This document shows positions 18,530 to 26,407 of a DNA stretch of 64,000 nt, piece by piece. The position numbers and the translations under genes are program-made. The stretch's first letter is position 1; each line of letters begins with the position of its first letter. This stretch comes from Nocardioides jishulii (GTDB lineage: Bacteria > Actinomycetota > Actinomycetes > Propionibacteriales > Nocardioidaceae), in assembly GCF_006007965.1 (NCBI RefSeq), contig NZ_CP040748.1:3348001-3412000 (forward strand). The letters are read 5' to 3'. The notes below the pieces were generated by a model, which worked only from the letters and a program-made list of their open reading frames with translations, ran no database searches and was not told the origin of the DNA.

Positions 18530-18853
18530 GGGACGGCCCCCTCCAGGCGTGGCTCCCTCGGTCCTGACCAGCGCTGTCCGGGCGCCCTCACACCGGGACA
18601 GTGGGGCGAGCATGCCACGATCCGGGCTGACCCGTCACCCGTCGCATTTCGCCCACTGGACCGGGCTGTCCAGTCAGGTTTGACCACTCGACGTGATCTG
18701 GTTCACACTCGGTTCGGAGTTGCCTGAGACGTGGTTACAGTCGATGGGCACACAAGTGACCGGACAGTAACGAGGGAGACGTTGCTGACTCGGACTCCTT
18801 GAGGGAGGGTTCCGGGGCATCCCGGTCATGTGAGGGACGAGGGAGCCCAGCAC
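18530..18853. promoter_or_regulatory. Divergent control region of WS/DGAT pair and lipid megasynthase
   Basis: 324 bp between divergent operons. Contains a perfect inverted repeat ACTGGACcgggctGTCCAGT at 18655-18674 (7-bp arms, 6-bp spacer), of a size typical for a TetR-like dimer site, and a promoter-like pair for the plus strand: TTCGGA at 18713-18718 and TACAGT at 18736-18741 with a 17-bp spacer. The RBS of the megasynthase (GAGGGAG, 18839-18845) fixes its start. No regulator gene lies next to it. Confidence 0.5.
18655..18674. promoter_or_regulatory. 20-bp inverted repeat, candidate operator
   Basis: ACTGGAC (18655-18661) and GTCCAGT (18668-18674), perfect arms, six-base spacer. About 40 bp upstream of the best -35 for the megasynthase and 125 bp upstream of the WS/DGAT start. 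Operator of an unlinked fatty-acid-type TetR is the simplest reading. Confidence 0.45.
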
Positions 18854-21800
18854 ATGCCGCAGTGCGACAGTTTCACCCTGCCCGCGGGAGCGGAGACGGT
18901 GGTCGCCGCCGATCCTGTGGGCCAGCCGAACCCGGCACTGGTCGCTGCCGCCCGGCGCGCCGGTGGCACCGGCCTGCTGGACGCCCCCACCCCCGACGCG
19001 TACGCCCGTGCGCACGCCGAGCTGACCCGTCGCCGCGCCCAGGACGCCTGGCTCCGTCCCGGCCCTGCACTGGACGCCGCGGCCGAGGAGGTCACCGCCT
19101 CCGTGGTCGTGCTGGAGCTCGCCGGCCGCGGCGCACCCGCTGAGGTCGTCGAGCGCTGGACGGCTCCCGGTCGTCGTCTCATCGCCCAGGTCACCAGCCG
19201 CGCGGAGGCCGTGGCAGCGGTGGACGCCGGGTTCGACGGGCTCCTCGCCTCCGGCTGCGAGGCGGGTGGCCGGGTCGGCCCGACCGAGTCCTTCATCCTC
19301 CTCCAGCAGACCCTCGACCTCGGGCTCCCCGTCTGGTTGCGCGGCGGCGTCGGCCTGCACACCGCCGCGGCGGTCGTCGCCGGCGGCGGGGCGGGTGTCG
19401 TGCTGGACACCCAGCTCGGACTCCTGCGCGAGTCACTCCTCGACGCCGCGACCCGCTCGGCCCTCGCCGCGATGGACGGCAGTGAGACCCGCGTGGTCGC
19501 GGGCTGGCGCTTCTTCACCCGCCCCGACCTTCCAGCGGCCCGCCTCCCCGAGGACGCCTCGGCCGACGAGGTCGCCGACCTGGTCGGCGCCAGCATCACC
19601 GCCGACCTGGTGCCCTTCGGCCAGGACAGCGCCACGGCCGCGGGCCTGGCCGAGCGCTTCGTGACGGTCGGTGGGGTGGTCCAGGGGATCACCGCCTCGA
19701 TCACGGAGCACCTCGCCGCGGCAGCGACCGCTCCCCCGCTCGCGCCGGGCGCCGGCGTGAGCGTCGCGCACGGCACGGTGTACCCCATCGCGCAGGGGCC
19801 GATGACCCGCGTCAGCGACCGCGCCGGCTTCGCCGCCGCCGTGGCAGGGGGCGGCGGCCTGCCCTTCCTGGCGCTGGCGTTGATGCCCGGCCATGAGGTG
19901 CGCGCCCTGCTCACCGAGACCAAGGAGCTGCTGGGCGACCGGGCGTGGGGCGTGGGCCTGCTCGGTTTCGCCCCGCCCGAGCTGCTGGCCGAGCAGCTCG
20001 CCGTGGTGCACGAGGTGGCGCCGCCCTTCGCGCTCGTCGCCGGCGGTCGTCCCTCGCAGTCGGCCGCCCTCGACGCAGCCGGCATCCCGGCCTACCTCCA
20101 CGTGCCCTCGCCCGGCCTGCTCGACCGCTTCCTGGCCGACGGCGCCCGGGCCTTCGTCTTCGAGGGCCGCGAGTGCGGCGGCCACGTCGGACCGCGCTCC
20201 AGCTTCGCGCTGTGGGAGGCGCAGATCGAGCGCCTGATGGCGGTCGACGACCCCGAGAACCTGCGCGTCCTGCTGGCCGGCGGCGTCCACGACGCCCGGT
20301 CGGCCGCGATGGCGGGCGCCGCGCTCGCACCGCTCGCCGCGAAGGGTGCCCAGGTCGGCGTGCTGATGGGCACCGCCTACCTCTTCACCGCCGAGGCCGT
20401 GGCCGCAGGAGCGATCCAGCCGGCCTTCCAGGAGATGGCCGTCGACTGCGACACGACGGTGCTCCTGGAGACCGCGCCCGGCCACGCAACCCGCTGCGTG
20501 GAGACCGACTTCGTGCGCGCCTTCGCCGCCCGTCGCGACGAGCTGGTCGCTGCCGGCGTCGACGCCAAGGAGCGGTGGGCCGAGCTCGAGCAGCTCAACC
20601 TCGGCCGCCTGCGCATCGCCTCCAAGGGGCTGACCCGCGGCGAGCAGGGCCTGGAGGAGGTCGACGTCGACCAGCAGCGCGCCGAGGGCATGTACATGAT
20701 CGGCGAGGTCGCGACCCTGCGCCACGAGGTCACCAGCATCGAAGACCTGCACGCCGACGTCAGCGCCGGCAGCGCCGCCTGGGCGTTGCCCGGCGCCGTG
20801 ACCGAGCAGGGCGAGACGCCCGAGGCCGACCCCTTCGACATCGCGATCGTCGGCATGGAGTCGTTCTTCCCGGGGGCGGTCGGCGCGGAGCAGTTCTGGG
20901 CCAACGTGGTCGCCGGCACCGACCACGTCACCGAGGTGCCCGCCGACCGGTGGGAGACCGACCTCTACTTCGACGCCGAGGCCACGGGCCGCAGCGCCGG
21001 TCACAAGACCCCCTCGAAGTGGGGCGGCTTCATCGACCCCGTCGGCTTCGACCCGCTGGCCTACGGCATCCCTCCCGCCTCGCTGGCCGCGATCGAACCC
21101 GTGCAGCTGCTCAGCCTCGAGGTGGCCGCCCGTGCGCTGGCCGACGCCGGCTACGCGACCCGCGACTTCGACCGCGAGCGCGCCTCGGTGGTCTTCGGCG
21201 CCGAGTCCGGCAACGAGCTCGGCGGGATGTACGGCGTACGCGCCTTCCTGCCCCAGCTGCTCGGCGAGGTGCCCGAGGAGCTCCAGGGCTGGCTCCCCAC
21301 GCTCACCGAGGACTCGTTCCCCGGTGTGCTCGCCAACGTGATCGCCGGCCGCATCGCCAACCGCCTCGACCTCGGCGGGGTCAACTACACCGTCGACGCG
21401 GCCTGCGGCTCGTCGTTGGCCGCCCTCGACGCGGCGTGCAAGGAGCTGCGTACGGGTGCTTCCGACCTCGTCATCGCCGGTGGCGCCGACCTGCACAACG
21501 GCCTCAACGACTACCTGATGTTCTCCTCGGTCCACGCCCTGTCGCCCTCGGGTCGTTGCCGTACGTTCGACGCCAGCGCCGACGGCATCGCGCTCGGCGA
21601 GGGCATCGCCGCGGTCGTGCTCAAGCGCCGGGTCGACGCGGAGCGCGACGGCGACCGGATCTACGCGATCATCGACGCCGTCGCCGGCTCCTCCGACGGC
21701 CGCCACCTCGGGCTCACCGCTCCTCGCAAGGAGGGCCAGCAGCGCGCCGTCGTCCGGGCACTGGAAGCCTCGGGCGTCGACCTCCACGAGGTCGGCCTGG

Positions 21801-24800
21801 TCGAGGCGCACGGCACCGGCACCGTGGTCGGCGACCGCACCGAGATGGCCACCCTCACGGAGCTCTTCGCGCAAGGCCACGTCGAGGCCGGCTCGGTCGT
21901 GCTCGGGTCGGTGAAGTCGCAGATCGGCCACACGAAGTGCGCCGCCGGCCTCGCCGGCCTGATCAAGGTCGCGAAGGCCGTGCACCACGGCGTCCTGCCG
22001 CCCACGATCAACCTGGTCGAGCCCAACCCCTACTACGAGGCCGGTTCGAGCCCCTTCCGCTTCCACGACAAGCCGCGCCCGTGGGCTGCGGAGACCCGCC
22101 GCGCCGGCGTCAGCGCGTTCGGCTTCGGTGGCACCAACTTCCACGCGGTGGTCTCCTCGTGCGACGCGGGCGACCGTCCCGCCCACGGCCTGACCCAGTG
22201 GCCGGCGGAGCTCTTCGTCGTCCGCGGCACCACCGAGGCCGACGCCGCCCGGTCGGTCGCTGCCCTGCGCGACACCGTCACGGCCGTCGCCGCCAGCGAC
22301 CCGGACGCCCAACGCCACCGCCTGCGCGACCTCGCCTGGGCCGTCGCACGCCAGGGCCGTGGACCCGTACGGGCCGCCTTCGTCGCCTCCTCGTTCGCGG
22401 AGGTGCTGCGGCGGCTGGACGAGGCCGAGGCACGGGGCTTCGCCGCGCCGGACGACGCCGAGCGTGGTCAGGTCGCCTTCCTCTACCCGGGTCAGGGGAG
22501 CCAGCGGCCCGGCATGCTCAACGACCTCTTCGTCACCTTCGGCGGACTCGACGACCTGCTCCGCGAGGGCGCCGAGTGGGCGGAGGCCATGTTCCCGCCG
22601 GCCGCCTTCACCAAGGAGCAGCGCGCCGCCCAGCAGGCCGCGATCACCTCCACCGACGTCGCCCAGCCCACGCTCGGGATCGCCGCGGTGGCGATGACCC
22701 GCCTGCTCGCCCGCGTCGGCATCGCCCCCGACGTCGCCGCCGGTCACTCCTACGGCGAGCTGGCCGCCCTGGCCGCAGCCGGCACCTTCGACGACGCCAC
22801 CCTGCTCTCGCTCAGCGCCGCTCGCGGCGGTGCGGTCCTGACGGCCGTCGAGCGTTCCGGCGGTGACCCCGGCACCATGGCCGCGGTCTCGCTGACGCTG
22901 CCCGAGGTCACCGACCGCCTCGCCGCCTGGCCCGACGTCGTCGTGGCCAACCACAACGCGCCGCGTCAGGTCGTGGTGTCGGGCCCGACCAACTCGGTGC
23001 GCGCGGCGGTCGAGGCGCTGGAGGCCGACGGGGTCCGCGCCACGCTGCTCCCGGTCGCGTGCGCGTTCCACTCGCCGCTGGTCGCCGAGGCGTCGTCGAT
23101 CCTGGCCGAGCACCTGGAGCAGGTCGACGTGGCCGCCCCGGCCTTCCCGGTCTGGTCCAACACCACCGCCGAGCCCTACCCGAGCGACCCGGCCGCCGTA
23201 CGGTCGCTGCTCGCCGACCAGGTCGCCGATGGGGTGCGCTTCGTCGACCAGGTCGAGTCGATGTACGCAGCGGGCGTGCGTACGTTCGTCGAGGCCGGTC
23301 CCGGTCGCGTGCTCTCCGGCCAGGTCGCCAAGATCCTGGGCGACCGCCCGCACACCGTGATCGCCTGCGAGGTGCCGGGAGAGCCCGGCGTACGCCGTTT
23401 CCTCGAGGCCGTCGCCCAGCTCACGCTTCTCGGGGCCCCGGTCGACGAGACCAGCCTCTTTGCCGGTCGCGCCGACGTCGTCGACCTGCGTACGTGGCCG
23501 CTCAAGGCCCCGGGCTGGAGCATCGACGGCGCCTTCGTACGCCGTGCCGACGGCTCGGTGCTGCCCAACAGCCTCCAACCCGCCGGGACCATGCCGGCCC
23601 TGGCCGGGACCGGCGCACCTGCCGCTGGCGCGACCATCCCCGCGGCGGCCGGCGCGACCCCCGCTGTCTCCACCGCTGTTCCCGCCGCTGTTCCCGCCAC
23701 AGGGCCCCACGTCAGCAGTGCCGTCGCCGGTGGCGACGGGGAAGGACTCCACATGCCCGCCTTCGACGAGCAGGACGCTCCCGCCTTCGCAGGGACCGGC
23801 GCCGACGCCGTGGTCCACGAATACCTCCGCTCGATGCGTCAGGTCGTGGCCGCTGAGCGCGACGTGCTGCTGCGCTACCTCGGCGCCCCTGCGGTCACCG
23901 TCGCCACGTCGAACGTGGTGACGTCGCAGGCCATCGCGTCCCCGGTCACCACGCCCGTCGCGGCCCAGGTCGACGCCCAGGCACCCGTCCCCGCGCAGGA
24001 GCCGGCAGCCACCGTTTCCGTGATCACCTCACCCGTCTCCGCCGTTCCCGTGGCTGCCGTGCCCGCAGCCGCCGTGGCCGCTGCCCCGGCCATCGACCTG
24101 ATGGCCGCCGTCCAGAAGGTCGTCTCCGAACGCACCGGCTACCCCGTCGACATGCTCGAACCCGACCTCGACCTCGAGGCCGACCTCTCCATCGACTCCA
24201 TCAAGCGCATCGAGATCGTCGGCGAGCTCGCCGAACGCATCGGACTCGGCTCCGGCGGCACCCTCGCCGACGACGTCGTCGAGGAGCTCTCACGCCACAA
24301 GACCCTGCGCGCCATCGTGGACTGGGTCACCGGCCAGGTCGGCGTGCCCGCCACCACCACCGCCCCGGCTGCCGAGGGTCCTGCCGCGACCTCGGCAGCC
24401 GGGGCCGCGGTCGCCCCGCCCGCCGTCGTCCCTGCGTCCACCGCACCTGCGCCCGCCCCCGCGGTCGACCTGATGGCCGCCGTCCAGAAGGTCGTCTCCG
24501 AGCGCACCGGCTATCCCGTCGACATGCTCGAACCCGACCTCGACCTCGAGGCCGACCTCTCCATCGACTCCATCAAGCGCATCGAGATCGTCGGCGAGCT
24601 CGCCGAACGCATCGGACTCGGCTCCGGCGGCACCCTCGCCGACGACGTCGTCGAGGAGCTCTCACGCCACAAGACCCTGCGCGCCATCGTGGCGTGGATC
24701 GAGTCGCAGAGCGGGGCAGCACCGGCAGCACCGGCAGCGCCCGTAGCCGTACGCACCCCGGCAGCACAGACCGCCCCGACCGGCCAGACACAGGCCAGTC

Positions 24801-26407
24801 CGAAGCACCCCACTCGGACGCAGACCACCCGGGCGCTGACCAGCCCTACGCAGGCCGCCCCGGCGCAGGCCACGGCGCCCACCGCCGAGCTGGTCCTTCC
24901 GACGGGGCTCTTCGAGCTGACCGTCGAGCCCCTCGGCCCCACGATGGCGCTGGGCGACCTGACCGGCGCGAGCGTCGCCCTGGTCGAGGGCCACCGGGCG
25001 CTCACCGACGAGGTCGACTCCGCCCTCACCGAACGGGGCGCACAGGTCGCCCGCCTCACCCACCGCCAGGTCGGTGAGCACCAGAACCTCCTCGGGCAGG
25101 TCGACGTCCTCGTCGACCTCAGCGCGACCGCCGGCGAGCCGTTCGTCGACGCACGTACGGTCTTCGGCGCGGTCCAGCCGTCCCTCCTGGGTCGGGCCGG
25201 CAAGGTCCTCGCCGTCGACGTCGCGCTGCACGCCCCGGGCCAGGAGGCGATCGGCGTACCCACCGGCGTACCGGGCATGTTCCGCTCGCTCGCACGGGAG
25301 TACCCCGATCGCCTCCTGCGCTCGGTCGAGGTCGACGCCGCGGACCTCGATGGTGACCTGGCCCCGCTCGCCGGGGCCGTCGTCGACGAGCTGCTCGACG
25401 TCGACGCGCCCCCGTCGCTCTCCTGGGCCGGCGGCCGGCGCACCACCCGGGTCGCCGGAGAGGTGCGCCGTCTGGAGCAGGAGATCGGCGCGCTCGACCT
25501 CACCTCCGAGTCGGTCGTCGTGCTCACCGGCGGCGCACGCGGGATCACCGCCCGCATCGCCGAGGGCCTGGCCCGCACCGCCCGTTGCCGCCTCGTCCTG
25601 GTCGGCCGCTCGCCCTACCCGACGGAGGCCGAGAGCCCTCTCCTTGCCGGGGCTCGTACGCTGCCCGAGCTGCGCCGCCGCGTCCTCGAGATCGGCGAGG
25701 TACGCACGCCCGCCGAGGTGGAACGGGTCTGCGCCGAGGTGCTCGCCTCCCGCGAGGTCATCGCCACCCTGGAGACGCTGCGCAGCCTCGGCGCCGACGC
25801 GGAGTACGTCGCCATGGACGTCCGCTCCCCCGGCTTCGGGGCCCTGCTCGACGCCCTGCACACCACCTTCGGTCGCCTCGACGGCGTCATCCACGGCGCC
25901 GGCGTGCTCGACGACCGCTTGGTGCGCGACAAGAGCGCCGAGGGATTCGACCGCGTCTTCGGGACGAAGGTCGACTCCGCGCGGGCCATCCTCGACCGCC
26001 AGCACCTGGGCCTGAAGTTCGTCGCGCTCTTCGGCTCCATCAGCGGGGTCTTCGGCAACAAGGGGCAGGTCGACTACGCGGCGGCCAATGACGCCCTCGA
26101 CGCCCTCGCCCGCGCCCACGACGGCCGCCACGGGTGCCGCGTCCTGTCGCTCGACTGGGGCCCGTGGGCGGGCGGCGGCATGGTCTCGCCCGAGCTCGAG
26201 CGGGAGTACGCCCGGCGCGGCGTCGGCCTGCTGCCCCCGGCCGACGGCGTACGCGCGCTCCTGCAGGAGGTCGCCTCGGCGACCGGTCCCTCGCAGGTCG
26301 TGGTGATGGCGGGCAGCCCTGACGCCTTCGCGACGAGCGCCACCCCGCTGGCCCGTACCGGAGGCGTGGCCGGCTCCCTCGTACCCCAGGGGACGCTCGC
26401 ACCGTGA
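18854..26407 (+). CDS. PUFA/glycolipid-type polyketide synthase: NPD-NPD-KS-AT-ACP-ACP-KR
   Basis: 2517 aa iterative lipid megasynthase. Order: degenerate nitronate-monooxygenase-like barrel (residues 1-240, GCEAGGRVGP); second full barrel (about 300-600, EGRECGGHVGP with the family His), a PfaD-like FMN enoyl reductase; KS (about 660-1100, active Cys 851 in DAACGSSLAAL, HGTGT at about 986, GHTKCAAG); AT (about 1205-1520, PGQGSQRPGM, Ser 1299 in GHSYGE); two ACPs (Ser 1782 and 1906 in LSIDSIKRIEIVGEL); KR with its structural half (about 2010-2480, TGGARGIT, GQVDYAAANDALDALAR). The IDSIKR ACP type is that of PfaA-like synthases. Start ATG 18854 has GAGGGAG eight bases upstream. Its stop overlaps the next GTG. 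Likely makes long acyl chains with 26404-31143. Confidence 0.93.
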   Translation: MPQCDSFTLPAGAETVVAADPVGQPNPALVAAARRAGGTGLLDAPTPDAYARAHAELTRRRAQDAWLRPGPALDAAAEEVTASVVVLELAGRGAPAEVVERWTAPGRRLIAQVTSRAEAVAAVDAGFDGLLASGCEAGGRVGPTESFILLQQTLDLGLPVWLRGGVGLHTAAAVVAGGGAGVVLDTQLGLLRESLLDAATRSALAAMDGSETRVVAGWRFFTRPDLPAARLPEDASADEVADLVGASITADLVPFGQDSATAAGLAERFVTVGGVVQGITASITEHLAAAATAPPLAPGAGVSVAHGTVYPIAQGPMTRVSDRAGFAAAVAGGGGLPFLALALMPGHEVRALLTETKELLGDRAWGVGLLGFAPPELLAEQLAVVHEVAPPFALVAGGRPSQSAALDAAGIPAYLHVPSPGLLDRFLADGARAFVFEGRECGGHVGPRSSFALWEAQIERLMAVDDPENLRVLLAGGVHDARSAAMAGAALAPLAAKGAQVGVLMGTAYLFTAEAVAAGAIQPAFQEMAVDCDTTVLLETAPGHATRCVETDFVRAFAARRDELVAAGVDAKERWAELEQLNLGRLRIASKGLTRGEQGLEEVDVDQQRAEGMYMIGEVATLRHEVTSIEDLHADVSAGSAAWALPGAVTEQGETPEADPFDIAIVGMESFFPGAVGAEQFWANVVAGTDHVTEVPADRWETDLYFDAEATGRSAGHKTPSKWGGFIDPVGFDPLAYGIPPASLAAIEPVQLLSLEVAARALADAGYATRDFDRERASVVFGAESGNELGGMYGVRAFLPQLLGEVPEELQGWLPTLTEDSFPGVLANVIAGRIANRLDLGGVNYTVDAACGSSLAALDAACKELRTGASDLVIAGGADLHNGLNDYLMFSSVHALSPSGRCRTFDASADGIALGEGIAAVVLKRRVDAERDGDRIYAIIDAVAGSSDGRHLGLTAPRKEGQQRAVVRALEASGVDLHEVGLVEAHGTGTVVGDRTEMATLTELFAQGHVEAGSVVLGSVKSQIGHTKCAAGLAGLIKVAKAVHHGVLPPTINLVEPNPYYEAGSSPFRFHDKPRPWAAETRRAGVSAFGFGGTNFHAVVSSCDAGDRPAHGLTQWPAELFVVRGTTEADAARSVAALRDTVTAVAASDPDAQRHRLRDLAWAVARQGRGPVRAAFVASSFAEVLRRLDEAEARGFAAPDDAERGQVAFLYPGQGSQRPGMLNDLFVTFGGLDDLLREGAEWAEAMFPPAAFTKEQRAAQQAAITSTDVAQPTLGIAAVAMTRLLARVGIAPDVAAGHSYGELAALAAAGTFDDATLLSLSAARGGAVLTAVERSGGDPGTMAAVSLTLPEVTDRLAAWPDVVVANHNAPRQVVVSGPTNSVRAAVEALEADGVRATLLPVACAFHSPLVAEASSILAEHLEQVDVAAPAFPVWSNTTAEPYPSDPAAVRSLLADQVADGVRFVDQVESMYAAGVRTFVEAGPGRVLSGQVAKILGDRPHTVIACEVPGEPGVRRFLEAVAQLTLLGAPVDETSLFAGRADVVDLRTWPLKAPGWSIDGAFVRRADGSVLPNSLQPAGTMPALAGTGAPAAGATIPAAAGATPAVSTAVPAAVPATGPHVSSAVAGGDGEGLHMPAFDEQDAPAFAGTGADAVVHEYLRSMRQVVAAERDVLLRYLGAPAVTVATSNVVTSQAIASPVTTPVAAQVDAQAPVPAQEPAATVSVITSPVSAVPVAAVPAAAVAAAPAIDLMAAVQKVVSERTGYPVDMLEPDLDLEADLSIDSIKRIEIVGELAERIGLGSGGTLADDVVEELSRHKTLRAIVDWVTGQVGVPATTTAPAAEGPAATSAAGAAVAPPAVVPASTAPAPAPAVDLMAAVQKVVSERTGYPVDMLEPDLDLEADLSIDSIKRIEIVGELAERIGLGSGGTLADDVVEELSRHKTLRAIVAWIESQSGAAPAAPAAPVAVRTPAAQTAPTGQTQASPKHPTRTQTTRALTSPTQAAPAQATAPTAELVLPTGLFELTVEPLGPTMALGDLTGASVALVEGHRALTDEVDSALTERGAQVARLTHRQVGEHQNLLGQVDVLVDLSATAGEPFVDARTVFGAVQPSLLGRAGKVLAVDVALHAPGQEAIGVPTGVPGMFRSLAREYPDRLLRSVEVDAADLDGDLAPLAGAVVDELLDVDAPPSLSWAGGRRTTRVAGEVRRLEQEIGALDLTSESVVVLTGGARGITARIAEGLARTARCRLVLVGRSPYPTEAESPLLAGARTLPELRRRVLEIGEVRTPAEVERVCAEVLASREVIATLETLRSLGADAEYVAMDVRSPGFGALLDALHTTFGRLDGVIHGAGVLDDRLVRDKSAEGFDRVFGTKVDSARAILDRQHLGLKFVALFGSISGVFGNKGQVDYAAANDALDALARAHDGRHGCRVLSLDWGPWAGGGMVSPELEREYARRGVGLLPPADGVRALLQEVASATGPSQVVVMAGSPDAFATSATPLARTGGVAGSLVPQGTLAP
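24095..24320 (+). repeat. ACP-coding direct repeat, copy 1
   Basis: 226-bp block encoding the first ACP, repeated at 24467-24692 with only two silent differences seen (GAA/GAG and TAC/TAT). Period 372 bp. Indicates recent duplication or gene conversion between the tandem ACPs. Confidence 0.9.
24467..24692 (+). repeat. ACP-coding direct repeat, copy 2
   Basis: Second copy of the block at 24095-24320, encoding the second ACP with an identical protein core. The Ala/Pro/Thr-rich linkers on either side differ, so the duplication or conversion is confined to the folded domain. Confidence 0.9.

Noticed and set aside
19433..23818. Minus-strand open frame of 1461 codons inside the megasynthase
   Set aside because: Typical high-GC shadow of a plus-strand gene with strict third-position GC; no protein-like motifs.
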